DNA of 64,000 nt from SMWD01 sp964629475 (lineage in GTDB: Bacteria; Pseudomonadota; Gammaproteobacteria; Steroidobacterales; GCA-2729495), in the NCBI GenBank assembly GCA_964629475.1, contig CAZVQW010000009.1, positions 1-64,000 on the forward strand, written 5' to 3'. A program made the translations under genes and the position numbers. Under the pieces are notes generated by a model. It saw only the letters and a list, made by a program, of their open reading frames with translations. It was not told where the DNA came from and did no database searches. Shown piece by piece: positions 10,186 to 18,423 of this stretch. The stretch's first letter is position 1. Each line of letters begins with the position of its first letter.

Positions 10186-10591
10186 GACTAATGAGTTCCT
10201 CTTAACTCTCTATCCCTTGATCAGAACTCGTTTGAACTTTGCGCTCACCCTCACCTGCCATACCCTAGCACCCCCCCGCCATGCGAGCCACCGGAATCGT
10301 TAGCATCAGTCATATGACGGATACTGAATCATTAGAGTTTCACCAGAGATTAAGCATCAAACTCTCAAAAGTTAATGCCCATCCTGTCGGACACTTAGGG
10401 TCTGACAGTCGATAAGTACTTGTACTTAGCCAACATTTAGAATGCCTACTATCCTCGGCGCGGCTCTTCAGGCATTATTCCGTGTCCCTGACAGATACAG
10501 CGTCCGGGATCTCAAAAAACTCAGGAATTTACTGAATTAGTGATTTTGATTTTGGCCCAAAATTGGGCTGAAATTAGAGCTGAGAAGCGCC
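10186..10591. other. Intergenic region between ppx and the nor operon, rich in inverted repeats
   Basis: No gene was found in these 406 bp. Visible elements are a TCAGTCATATGACGGA near-palindrome (10306-10321, listed separately); an imperfect GTCGGA/TCTGAC hairpin around 10386-10406; AAGTAC-tt-GTACTT at 10414-10427; and GCCCAA-aa-TTGGGC at 10555-10568, just before the first nor gene. No consensus FNR (TTGAT-N4-ATCAA) or NsrR site was recognised. The leader before the first nor gene is long. Confidence 0.6.
10306..10321. promoter_or_regulatory. Candidate operator, copy 1 (upstream of nor operon)
   Basis: TCAGTCATATGACGGA: a perfect 10-bp core GTCATATGAC with matching outer TC/GA and one mismatched pair. 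Near-identical sites occur upstream of nod (18452-18467) and between fdxA and the ABM gene (21366-21381). The recurrence only in the NO island suggests one regulator, possibly the LuxR-type protein at 18477-19013. Unlike the other two copies, no good -10 lies 33 bp from its centre. Confidence 0.55.
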
Positions 10592-10900
10592 GTGTACGAA
10601 CCAGTTGAATTGCAAGATTTTATGATCGCAGTCGGCGCAGGAGCCATGGTGGTCCTGCTCGGTGCCTTGTATGCCTTCACATTCGCCATAGCCAAGTTAA
10701 ACAAGAATCGGTTACTCCTTGTCATTACCTACGCCATCTATGCCGGATTCAGTGTCAGCGTATTGGTACTGGCGCAGGCTCTGAACCTGAACGGCTGGTG
10801 GTGGGTCGTGACCGTTACGATGTTGCTTGGCTATCTGTTGGCACCACAGGCAATCTGGAAATTATCCGTCGGGACTCACGAAGTTTCCGATCAGGAATGA
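10592..10900 (+). CDS. Small three-helix membrane protein of the nor operon
   Basis: Encodes 102 residues from a GTG start, with GAGAAG a few bases upstream. Three hydrophobic segments are visible at about residues 10-32, 40-62 and 68-88, and the C-terminus is charged. No heme or metal motif is present. It is 35 bp upstream of norC on the same strand and is probably co-transcribed, so a role in NO reductase assembly or stability is plausible. I do not recognise the family; it is not NorE (cox III-like) or NorF by any motif I can see. Confidence 0.75.
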   Translation: MYEPVELQDFMIAVGAGAMVVLLGALYAFTFAIAKLNKNRLLLVITYAIYAGFSVSVLVLAQALNLNGWWWVVTVTMLLGYLLAPQAIWKLSVGTHEVSDQE

Positions 10901-10935
10901 GCTGACAGAAAGATATTAGAGAGAGGGAATAGAGA

Positions 10936-11538
10936 ATGAATACTACACCTTGGTGGGCTAGTGAGGACTTATGGCGCAAAATAACCATCTGGATAACCGC
11001 CTTTATGGTTGTTGTGCTGATCGTGCTGACCTTCGACACCCTCAAACAAATCGACGCCGGGTCGGAGCGGGTTCCGGGGTACAACGTCATCAATCACCGG
11101 ATTTACTATCGGTGGAACGAGGACAAGACCATGCAGGTCCCCGTTATCGGTGATCCGGCTCCGCTGTTTGGCGCCCACTTGTCAGATGAAGAGGCTGAAG
11201 CTCTGGTCAGCAAGGGCAAACTCACCACCCAGGCTAAAAATTGCATGAACTGCCACACGCTGCTCGGTAACGGTGCCTACTATGCCCCGGACCTGACGAA
11301 AGCCTGGCTGGACCCTGCCTGGGGTGCCGAGCCTGTTCGTGAACAGTTGATGATCAACTTCTTGATGGACCCGGCAACCAATGCCCGGGGTTTTGGCTCC
11401 GGACGCAAGATGCCCAATCTGGGCATCACCGAAGAGGAAGCGCGAGGCATCATCGCTTTTCTCAAATGGATGTCTTCCATTAATACCAACGGATTCCCCC
11501 GCAATTTCACACCAATTCCTCAGGAGGGTGACCGATGA
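10936..11538 (+). CDS. norC: Nitric oxide reductase, cytochrome c subunit
   Basis: Membrane-anchored c-type cytochrome that passes electrons to NorB. The 200 residues contain one N-terminal transmembrane anchor (about 15-36), then a periplasmic domain with heme motif C103-M-N-C106-H107 followed by TLLGNGAYYAPDL, typical of NorC. A likely axial methionine lies in GRKMPNLGI. AGAGGG precedes the ATG. Its last codons overlap the norB start (ATGA-type overlap), so the two are translationally coupled. Confidence 0.97.
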   Translation: MNTTPWWASEDLWRKITIWITAFMVVVLIVLTFDTLKQIDAGSERVPGYNVINHRIYYRWNEDKTMQVPVIGDPAPLFGAHLSDEEAEALVSKGKLTTQAKNCMNCHTLLGNGAYYAPDLTKAWLDPAWGAEPVREQLMINFLMDPATNARGFGSGRKMPNLGITEEEARGIIAFLKWMSSINTNGFPRNFTPIPQEGDR

Positions 11539-12998
11539 ATGTCCGTACTCTGGATACTTCGCACCTGACCGGTGGCCAGAAACTGGCCGTCAAGTACTTT
11601 TCAGTGGCCGTCATACTGTTTGCCGCACAGATCGTTTTCGGACTCATAGCGGGCTACCAGTACCTTGCCCCGGAATTCGGCTATGAAGTGCTGGATTTCA
11701 ATGTGAACCGAATGGTTCATATCAACGCCATGGTAGTCTGGATGCTGTTCGGCTTCATCGGTGCCGTCTACTGGCTGGTCGAAGAAGAAGCGGGTGTCGA
11801 ACTCGTGGGCCTGAAGCTGGGCAACCTGGCCTTCTGGGTGTTCACCGCCGCCGTCACCGTGGTTGTATTGGTCTATCTGTTCATCCAGCAAGGACCCGGA
11901 GAGCAATCGACCATCTGGCTGATCAACGAAGGACGTGAGTATATCGAGGCGCCGCGATGGGCCGATATCGGCATCGTCGTCTGCGTACTGGTCTTCTTCT
12001 ATAACATCGCCGCTACCTTCATGAAGGGCAAGTGGAGCGGCATTTCCGGCGTGCTGGTCCTGGACCTGGTCGCCGTCGCCGGTTTATACGTCGCCGGCAT
12101 GTTTTACACGCCTAATATTTCGGTAGAGCAATACTGGTGGTGGTGGGTCATTCACCTGTGGGTCGAAGCAACCTGGGAAGTCCTGGTCGGCTGCATCATG
12201 GCCTGGGGCCTCATGAAAACCCTGGGCGCCCGCCGCAAGATTGTCACCACATGGCTGTACATTGAAGTCGCCATGATGTTCGGTGCGGGCATCCTGGGCC
12301 TGGGTCACCACTATTTCTGGATCGGTACTCCGGAGTATTGGTTAACAATCGGCGGATTCTTCTCGGCATTGGAGCCAATACCACTGGTAGCGATGGTGGT
12401 GCACGCGGTCTACGATTCGGGTGTACATAAATTCAAAAATTCGAATCACCCGGCTCTGGCGTGGCTGATCGCCCATGCATTCGGTAACTTTTTCGGTGCC
12501 GGCGTCTGGGGCTTCATGCATACACTGCCCCAGATCAACCTGTACACCCACGGAACCCAATGGAGCGCTTCCCATGGCCATTTTGCGTTCTTCGGTGCCT
12601 ATGCCACCATCTGTATCGCGGTATTCTATATGGCGCTGCAGAAATGGCGGGGTGATGTCTATATGTCGGGAGGCCTGGAGGGCAACGGCTGGAAATGGAA
12701 ATGGGCGCTGGGACTGCTCAATGTGGGCGTCGTGGGCATGACGATGGCCCTGCTGATCAGCGGCTACGACCAGGCATTTATCGAACGTGCCATGGGCGGA
12801 GCGACCTGGGCCGCCTTTTTTGATGGACAAGATGAGGTCTGGTTCTTACAGGGCATGTGGTGGCGTCAAGTATGGGGCTGGGTCACCGCAGCCGGACTGG
12901 TCATCCTGATCTGGGATCTGCTGACTATCGGGCGAAATGAAACACGTGCGATAGTTTTGCCGCCGGGAGGCCAGGAAACAACTGAGGCGTCAGCTTAA
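11535..12998 (+). CDS. norB: Nitric oxide reductase, catalytic subunit (cNOR)
   Basis: Reduces 2 NO to N2O in the cytoplasmic membrane. The 487 residues give 12 hydrophobic segments and align with Pseudomonas NorB almost without gaps. FeB ligands H207, H258 and H259 are present (HLWVEATWE, GLGHHYFWIG), with E211 and E215 beside them. E280 is present in FSALEPIPL, and heme ligands H347 and H349 in HGHFAFFGAY. All catalytic positions are therefore intact, in contrast to the qNOR-like protein at 15982-18357. The accessory genes norQ and norD are not in the window. Confidence 0.97.
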   Translation: MNVRTLDTSHLTGGQKLAVKYFSVAVILFAAQIVFGLIAGYQYLAPEFGYEVLDFNVNRMVHINAMVVWMLFGFIGAVYWLVEEEAGVELVGLKLGNLAFWVFTAAVTVVVLVYLFIQQGPGEQSTIWLINEGREYIEAPRWADIGIVVCVLVFFYNIAATFMKGKWSGISGVLVLDLVAVAGLYVAGMFYTPNISVEQYWWWWVIHLWVEATWEVLVGCIMAWGLMKTLGARRKIVTTWLYIEVAMMFGAGILGLGHHYFWIGTPEYWLTIGGFFSALEPIPLVAMVVHAVYDSGVHKFKNSNHPALAWLIAHAFGNFFGAGVWGFMHTLPQINLYTHGTQWSASHGHFAFFGAYATICIAVFYMALQKWRGDVYMSGGLEGNGWKWKWALGLLNVGVVGMTMALLISGYDQAFIERAMGGATWAAFFDGQDEVWFLQGMWWRQVWGWVTAAGLVILIWDLLTIGRNETRAIVLPPGGQETTEASA

Positions 12999-13053
12999 TC
13001 TCCTGATGCCTCAGAAATTAACTTTAACTTTATAAGCACTTGGAGGTGCGAAG

Positions 13054-13371
13054 GTGAGAATTAGTATTTTTATTGCTGCAGTAGCGGTAGCGATGACAAA
13101 CATTTCGGTGGCGCAGGCCGGCGATGCGGCGGCGGCGGCAGACAAGGCCAAAACGCTTTGCGCCAGTTGTCACGGCCCTAATGGCGTCAGCATGAATCCT
13201 CTCTGGCCGAATATCGCCGGACAGCAGGAGCAGTATCTGGCCAAGGCAATGACCGATTATCGGGAAGGCAGCAGGTCGGATCCAACCATGTCGCCCATGG
13301 CAAAAATGCTGAGCGACAAGGAGATCCAGGATCTCGCCGCTTATTACGCGGGGTTGCCGGCCGGAGGTTAG
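13054..13371 (+). CDS. Periplasmic c-type cytochrome, single heme
   Basis: Encodes 105 residues from a GTG start with GGAGG about 8 bp upstream. A signal peptide (cleavage near AQA-GD, residue 23) is followed by the heme motif C36-A-S-C39-H40 and GPNG, and later a methionine-rich MSPMAKMLS stretch that probably supplies the axial ligand. The size and pattern fit the c553/c5 group. It follows norB by 55 bp and ends before a terminator at 13462, so it probably belongs to the nor operon as an electron donor. Confidence 0.9.
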   Translation: MRISIFIAAVAVAMTNISVAQAGDAAAAADKAKTLCASCHGPNGVSMNPLWPNIAGQQEQYLAKAMTDYREGSRSDPTMSPMAKMLSDKEIQDLAAYYAGLPAGG

Positions 13372-13461
13372 CAACATTAATTAACGGGGTCAGGCGCTTC
13401 GCCAGTATCCCCTGTGCAGCATGTCAGATAGTCGGGAAATATCCTGCGTCGATCTGGTAGA

Positions 13462-13519
13462 ACAGGAGTCGAACCGGGGTTTTCAATAGTAAAACCTGAA
13501 TTCGGCTCCTGTTTTTTTT
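13462..13519 (+). terminator. Rho-independent terminator of the nor operon
   Basis: Stem ACAGGAGTCGAA (13462-13473) pairs with TTCGGCTCCTGT (13501-13512). An inner GGTTTT/AAAACC helix extends it, and a run of eight T follows. It lies 90 bp after the cytochrome c gene. Confidence 0.85.
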
Positions 13520-13559
13520 AACCGGAAAAAGCGCATACCTGAAAAAACAGGCGTCATAA

Positions 13560-13877
13560 ATGTTTAAATATTATATTGCTCTGTTTGCTGTTGTGGGAAT
13601 CGTTCTCTACTATATTTTTCTTCAGGACCCTTGCTATAAACAGTTCACGACAGATTTCACCAACAAGTACCCGGACTATGAAATCCTGTTTTCCGGAGCC
13701 GGGAAAGAAGCGGTGGCCGGAGAAGGATCAGCGGGCAATGTTCATTGTCACGTATCCTACAAGAAGCCTGACAGTGAACAGGTTTATGAAGATATCTGGT
13801 TGTATCGGGATTCAGGTAGTGGTTGGGAATTTTCCGAGATCCTGTCATCACAGATGCAACAGCAAATGCCTCAATGA
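13560..13877 (+). CDS. Small membrane-anchored protein of unknown function
   Basis: Encodes 105 residues: one N-terminal hydrophobic helix (about residues 3-20) and a hydrophilic, presumably periplasmic domain with two cysteines (in DPCYKQ and NVHCHVSY). No family is recognised and no clear ribosome-binding site precedes the ATG. It stands alone between two terminators (13462-13519 and 14121-14157), so it is probably its own transcription unit. Confidence 0.6.
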   Translation: MFKYYIALFAVVGIVLYYIFLQDPCYKQFTTDFTNKYPDYEILFSGAGKEAVAGEGSAGNVHCHVSYKKPDSEQVYEDIWLYRDSGSGWEFSEILSSQMQQQMPQ

Positions 13878-14120
13878 GGCCCATGCCGGGTCGCAGTCAG
13901 TAATCAACTCATGTTGAGAGGCCACCGGCCGGGGATGGCCCACCGGAGCCGCCCTGTGCAAAGTCACGATTGAGGGGTTGCAACCCGCTGGACGGGCTAC
14001 TAAGATCCGCGCCATGGAATTTAATAGCGCCATTATCGTACTTATGACGACCTACCGGAGGTGGGCTGTCTAGACGTGTGCGCGTTCAGGCAGTCTCCAG
14101 TCGGCGACTGCTTATCCAAG
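13878..14120 (+). other. Gene-free stretch with potential RNA secondary structure
   Basis: No convincing ORF. It contains a perfect 12-bp palindrome GGGTTGCAACCC around 13976, a short CCTACC-GGA-GGTGGG hairpin near 14050 and a GCAGTC...GACTGC hairpin near 14092-14112. It ends in a strong terminator (14121-14157). It could be the 3' UTR of the preceding small gene or an independent structured RNA. No known RNA family was recognised. Confidence 0.4.
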
Positions 14121-14157
14121 AAACCCTGGAAGGCAGCCGCCTTAACCAGGGTTTTTT
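14121..14157 (+). terminator. Rho-independent terminator
   Basis: AAACCCTGG pairs with CCAGGGTTT. An inner AAGGC/GCCTT helix closes on an AGCC loop, and the structure is followed by TTTTTT. It ends 4 bp before the ATG of the GNAT remnant. Confidence 0.85.
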
Positions 14158-14160
14158 GCT

Positions 14161-14457
14161 ATGAAGCACCAACAAATCAACATCCGAAGCTGTGAGCCGG
14201 AAGACTATCTGGCACTCCAGGATATTCATGCGCAGCCCAAGGCGATCTGGGGCACTCTCCAGCTCCCTTTCCCCTCCGCCGAGCGGTGGCTGAATTTATC
14301 GCGGCTGGAATTAATCGTCTTTACCGACAATACACCGGCAATCAAGTTATACAAGCGCGCCGGGTTCAGGGTGGAAGGTACGCTCCGGAAATTTGCATTC
14401 CGAGACGGAGAGTATGTTGACGCCCATACAATGGCGAGACTTGGAGAAGGGAGATGA
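14161..14457 (+). pseudogene. GNAT acetyltransferase remnant with internal in-frame deletion (YhhY-like)
   Basis: The 98 residues start like YhhY-type N-acetyltransferases (INIRSCEPEDYLALQDIHAQP, then GTLQLPFPSAERW). They jump directly to the family's last third (WLNLSRLELIVFTDNTPAIKLYKRAGF, then FAFRDGEYVDAHTMARL). YhhY-type proteins have about 160-175 residues, so roughly 65 are missing. The lost part includes motif A, the acetyl-CoA pyrophosphate-binding loop. The reading frame is kept across the joint, which lies at a tryptophan found on both sides. It is probably non-functional as an acetyltransferase. A terminator sits immediately before the start codon and no ribosome-binding site is clear. 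Confidence 0.8.
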
Positions 14458-14542
14458 TTCTGGAAGTTGCCATACTGAGCCTAAGCGGCCGGTACCTCCA
14501 GGTTAGCCATCACATGGGACTCTGCGTTTTAATCCAACCAAG

Positions 14543-15028
14543 TCAGACAAAGGCTTTTCTCGATCTTTCCAATCCATGCAGAAGAACGAGAACAATGAGC
14601 AGCACAGCCATGGAGCCGTGTAACTGGTGGAATACATTTTGCAAATGCTCGTTGTCAGCAGCAAGAGCCGAATAATTGATAAAGCCAAACGCGAGAACCT
14701 CATAGCTAATAAAAGCCGCCAATGCCACTCCTAGAATCGGTTGTATCAGCAGCAGCGGATAAAATATCCACTGAAGAACCATGGAAGGCCTTTTCCACCA
14801 CCTTGGCGGTGCATAGAGCTTATGGGATCTCCGCCACCACCAGCGAAACAGCATCATGAGAAATATTGTGGTGCCAATTCCCGAGTGGATCATAATGAGC
14901 ACATGTTTTTGCTCCGGGAAGTCTTCAAGTCTCCACCCGGATAACAAATTGAACGCAATAATAAAACCTGCCACCCAATGCAGGGTCTTAGCGACAGTGT
15001 AATTAAATTTTTTATTTGACCCGGCCAT
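14543..15028 (-). CDS. Cytochrome b561-family membrane protein
   Basis: Encodes 161 residues with four hydrophobic helices. Conserved histidines sit in positions typical of the CybB/b561 di-heme fold (TLHWVAGFIIA, IMIHSGIG, QLHGSMAVLL, LLHGLERS). The likely role is electron transfer between quinol and periplasmic acceptors. The C-terminal tail after the last helix is short for the family. It lies 56 bp downstream of the putative lipoprotein gene on the same strand and may share its transcript. Confidence 0.85.
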   Translation of the reverse strand: MAGSNKKFNYTVAKTLHWVAGFIIAFNLLSGWRLEDFPEQKHVLIMIHSGIGTTIFLMMLFRWWWRRSHKLYAPPRWWKRPSMVLQWIFYPLLLIQPILGVALAAFISYEVLAFGFINYSALAADNEHLQNVFHQLHGSMAVLLIVLVLLHGLERSRKAFV

Positions 15029-15084
15029 GAATTCCCTTCTTCTCTATCATAAATATGTTAGCGCTCGATACCGGTTGGATACGG

Positions 15085-15747
15085 CTACTCCATCGGCGAT
15101 GTACGTTCTGCTTCCGGCTCTTCAAACCGAGCCTCAATATGCTCGAAATCCAGAGACTCGAGCATTCCTATGCCGATACGGATACTCTCTCGCGACGCGC
15201 CCTCCATCGCGACTCGCACACGATTGGCACCGGCAATACCACCTTCGAACATACCGCCAGTATAAGTCGAGTATATATTTTCACTCATCAACTCAGCTTT
15301 ATCGGCGGAGCGATATAACGTCCAGATTGTATTCATACCGACGGTCATCCATATGCTAAATGACGGTGTCTCGACTTTGGTGACCCGAATACTCAAAAAA
15401 TACGGTGTATTAGCACTGATTTCAGTGCTGGGAAAAGAGCCATCGACTCGCATCATGCGCATGACTATTTCCGATGATCCGGATACATCGATACCGGAAA
15501 ATATTTTACTGGCGATAAGAGCATCGGAGACAGCCTGTTCGAAATAATCCGTTGTAATGCCTGCGAATGCTCCGGAGACAGACAAACCAACCGGTCCTGG
15601 CCGATTTTCTTCCTGTGTCGACTGATTCTCAGGAGCCATCGTTTCAGTTTCAGAGGCCGTCACCATCGACCAAAACATCAATAAGCACCCTGCGATAACG
15701 ATCAACGTTAAGTTCCGGGAAGCGCATCTATCGCCAAAATATTTCAT
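15085..15747 (-). CDS. Exported protein of unknown function, possible lipoprotein
   Basis: Encodes 220 residues; GGAG stands 7 bp before the ATG. The N-terminus has a hydrophobic segment containing VIAGC, which could be a lipobox (cysteine near residue 21). A low-complexity acidic linker (ETETMAPENQSTQEEN) and a compact domain with FEQAVSDALIASKIFSGI follow, reminiscent of periplasmic helper proteins that recognise a second subunit. No family is assigned. It is separated from nod by a terminator and transcribed in the same direction. Confidence 0.65.
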   Translation of the reverse strand: MKYFGDRCASRNLTLIVIAGCLLMFWSMVTASETETMAPENQSTQEENRPGPVGLSVSGAFAGITTDYFEQAVSDALIASKIFSGIDVSGSSEIVMRMMRVDGSFPSTEISANTPYFLSIRVTKVETPSFSIWMTVGMNTIWTLYRSADKAELMSENIYSTYTGGMFEGGIAGANRVRVAMEGASRESIRIGIGMLESLDFEHIEARFEEPEAERTSPME

Positions 15748-15886
15748 TGCTCATCTCCTGAGAAAACCCCCGAGCATTTCCTCCCTGGCTGCGAGTGCAG
15801 GCCTTTTTACCCCAGAGTCTGCTCCACTTTCAACCTGACCGGAAGACCCGGATCATGCCAGAGTCTTTCATAGTGAAATAGCCGAC

Positions 15887-15946
15887 AAAAAGAAGGGGCC
15901 CTGCAGAGAATCATCCAACTTCGTTGAACGACCCCTACAGGGCCCC
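15887..15946 (-). terminator. Rho-independent terminator downstream of nod
   Basis: On the minus strand GGGGCCCTG (15946-15938) pairs with CAGGGCCCC (15903-15895), followed by TTCTTTTT. It lies 36 bp beyond the nod stop codon. Confidence 0.85.
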
Positions 15947-15981
15947 GGGTTTCTAATAACCCTTATGTATCTGAGCTTCTA

Positions 15982-18357
15982 TTATCCACCAAGTGACGGA
16001 TCGTTCTGCTCAGCCCAGTCATTCTCGTAGACTGTCCACTCGCCTTCAGCAACATCTTCTTCCTTGCGGCGAAGCTTGGTGCCTCTCGACAGAATGAACC
16101 ACATCATGGGTATTAAGCCACCCCAGATGAATACCATTCCGCCGATGGTGCGGCAGTAGGTCAGGAACGAGAACACCGGACCCGTTACGAATTCTGCTGA
16201 ACGGGCAGCCCAGGTTCCTTCCGTATAGGCGATCCAGGTCTGGTACAGGCCGACCGGGAACAGATCGAGGAACATCATCAGAACCAGGCCGATATTCATA
16301 GACCAGAACGATGTCCGGACCAGTTTCGGATTCCAGGCTTCTTTATGAAACAGATGCTGACAGCAGAAGAGCATTCCGCCCAGTGCAATGTTTCCTTTGA
16401 CCCCGAACATGGCCGCGTGAGCGTGGTTACCGGTCAGGTAGGTTGCATGTTCATAGTAGTTAACGATCGGAAGGTTTACGACCGAGCCGAATACGCCCGC
16501 ACCGAAAATATTCCAGAAGTTAACGCCAAGGATGAACAACCAGACACCTTCCATCACGATCGTCTGTTTTCCTTCGATCAGGCTCTTATTCGCCTTGAGT
16601 CCTTCCTGGCGCATCTGCCATGCATCCAGCGTCAGCAGGAGCAGCGGCAATACCTGAAGGGTGGAAAACACACTACCCAGCGCGATGATTCCCGTCGGTT
16701 TGGCAATCCAATAGAAGTTATGGGAAATACCAATCGTCGCGGTGATTAAGAAGAGCATCACAGCGAGGAAAATAACGCGCTCTGCCATCATCCGGGTGAT
16801 AAGACCCATCTGAACGAGCATGTAGCCGACGATAACGGTTGTAAACACCTCGAAAGTGACCTCAACCCACATATGCACGACCATCCAGCGCCAGTAGTCC
16901 GAGATGGCAAAGTTCATCTCAGGTTGTACCAGCAGGCCGAAGAACAGGAACATCACCATGATGCCACTGCCATACAGAAGCCATGACGGCACGGACCAGA
17001 GATTCTTCCTGGTCAGCCACGGCTTAACGGCGCGGTAAATGATGAAGATCCACAGGGCAAATGCCGCCAGTAAAGTGAACTGGAAGAATCGACCGAGTTC
17101 CATGAATTCCCAACCCTGGCTACCGAACCAGTACGACATGGTGTCACTCAACATGCCTGTCTGACCCATGTAAATGCCAACCAGTGCACCGGCACCTGTG
17201 ACGACACAGAGGAAAAACAGCACGTTGATCAGTGTCTTCTGACCAGGCGGTACCTTTGAAATCCTGGGCAGGAAAAAGATCGTGTAACCGACCCAACACA
17301 TAAAGAACCAGAAAATCTGCAGCAGAGCATGGTAGCTCCGGGCAACCTGGAACGGGATGATCTCATTCAAAGAAACGCCACCGGGACGAACGAAATCAGT
17401 GGCCGCGATTACGCCACCAATAATCTGCACTCCGAACACGATAATGGCCAGAACGAAAAACTTATACGTAGACCTCTGAGTGGGTCGAACGTATTCATTT
17501 TCAAGGTCGTATGTCGTAAGTGACTGTACGCCATTGCCGTTCGCATTGTGCTGTTCAAACACATCAACGGGCTGTTCTTTCATTTCGCCGTATGCGTACA
17601 GGACCACCATGACGCCACAGAACAGGGCGAAAATCGAGAAAACACTCCAGAAGAATGTCGCAGCAGTGGGGCTGTTACCGGCATCCTTATCGCCCGGCCA
17701 GTTATGGGTGTAACTATAGGTCTCACCCGGACGATTCGCCGCGGCAACCCAGCCTCCCCAGAAGAAGAATGCTGTTAAGGACCGGAGGTCTTCTGGATCG
17801 GTGATCAATGTAGACGAATGAAACGCCTCATAATATGTGGGATCCGTAAACATTCGCGTGTAATGATCGTTCAAAACATCGAATGCAGAAATCTGGGCAT
17901 CATTAAGGACAATAATCCCGGCTTCCTCGTCATACGTGTTGACATGAACCTCTTTTTTCACCCTCTCTGCAATTGCATCCGCATCATATACAGATGGAAC
18001 AGCACCGCTGTCTTTCAGCTCTTGGGCATAGAAGTCTCGCATTCCCAGGACAGTTCGGTGGAGCGCATCGGCCGTGAAATCCGGCCCGCGTTCCGCGCCG
18101 TCACCCCAGAAAGAGCCCCAAGCCATCAGGCCTCTGAGGTGAAACAATTCCTGGCCACGTTTGATTTGTTTCTGGGTAACCACTGTTTCCCCGGTAGCCG
18201 ATACATAATCGACCAGCGGTGGCGCGCCCATATACGTGGCCCCGCCAAGATAAATCAGCCCGGCGATACAAATCGCGGCGACAATCATGAAATGTGTTAA
18301 CCAGTTTTTCTTATTGACTAGCCAAAGCGCTAGATTCTGGTCGCTTGAATTACTCAT
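15982..18357 (-). CDS. nod: Putative nitric oxide dismutase (qNOR-like, altered active site)
   Basis: The 791-residue membrane protein has the layout of quinol-dependent NO reductase: N-terminal helix, periplasmic domain without heme c (RGQELFHLRGLMAWG, DFTADALHRTV), then about 12 helices of the heme-copper oxidase fold. H495 and E499/E503 (HMWVEVTFE) match the NorB FeB site. The NorB H259 position is N547 (ISHNFYWIAKP), and the E280 position is Q568 (FSTLQVLPL), while heme ligands H645 and H647 (NHAHAAMFG) remain. His-to-Asn plus Glu-to-Gln at these two places is the published hallmark of NO dismutases from Methylomirabilis and strain HdN1, proposed to convert 2 NO to N2 and O2. The ATG has GAAGGAG upstream. 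A palindromic operator precedes the gene. Confidence 0.9.
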   Translation of the reverse strand: MSNSSDQNLALWLVNKKNWLTHFMIVAAICIAGLIYLGGATYMGAPPLVDYVSATGETVVTQKQIKRGQELFHLRGLMAWGSFWGDGAERGPDFTADALHRTVLGMRDFYAQELKDSGAVPSVYDADAIAERVKKEVHVNTYDEEAGIIVLNDAQISAFDVLNDHYTRMFTDPTYYEAFHSSTLITDPEDLRSLTAFFFWGGWVAAANRPGETYSYTHNWPGDKDAGNSPTAATFFWSVFSIFALFCGVMVVLYAYGEMKEQPVDVFEQHNANGNGVQSLTTYDLENEYVRPTQRSTYKFFVLAIIVFGVQIIGGVIAATDFVRPGGVSLNEIIPFQVARSYHALLQIFWFFMCWVGYTIFFLPRISKVPPGQKTLINVLFFLCVVTGAGALVGIYMGQTGMLSDTMSYWFGSQGWEFMELGRFFQFTLLAAFALWIFIIYRAVKPWLTRKNLWSVPSWLLYGSGIMVMFLFFGLLVQPEMNFAISDYWRWMVVHMWVEVTFEVFTTVIVGYMLVQMGLITRMMAERVIFLAVMLFLITATIGISHNFYWIAKPTGIIALGSVFSTLQVLPLLLLTLDAWQMRQEGLKANKSLIEGKQTIVMEGVWLFILGVNFWNIFGAGVFGSVVNLPIVNYYEHATYLTGNHAHAAMFGVKGNIALGGMLFCCQHLFHKEAWNPKLVRTSFWSMNIGLVLMMFLDLFPVGLYQTWIAYTEGTWAARSAEFVTGPVFSFLTYCRTIGGMVFIWGGLIPMMWFILSRGTKLRRKEEDVAEGEWTVYENDWAEQNDPSLGG

Positions 18358-18423
18358 TTTCTACTCCTTCGATTTAACGGCTTCATAGCAGACGCCATTA
18401 AGGTTCGCTTCCTGACATTTATC

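Noticed and set aside
10551..10568. Sigma-54 promoter before the nor operon (TTTGGCCCAAAATTGGGC)
   Set aside because: The TTGC part is absent and the spacing between the GG and GC elements is wrong; it is better described as an inverted repeat.
13848..14033. Minus-strand 61-codon ORF after the small membrane protein gene
   Set aside because: No ribosome-binding site or domain, overlaps a plus-strand gene end and a palindrome.
15982..18357. Calling the gene an ordinary quinol-dependent NO reductase (norZ/qNOR)
   Set aside because: The FeB ligand His and the conserved Glu are replaced by Asn and Gln at exactly the positions that distinguish Nod, while other landmarks align.
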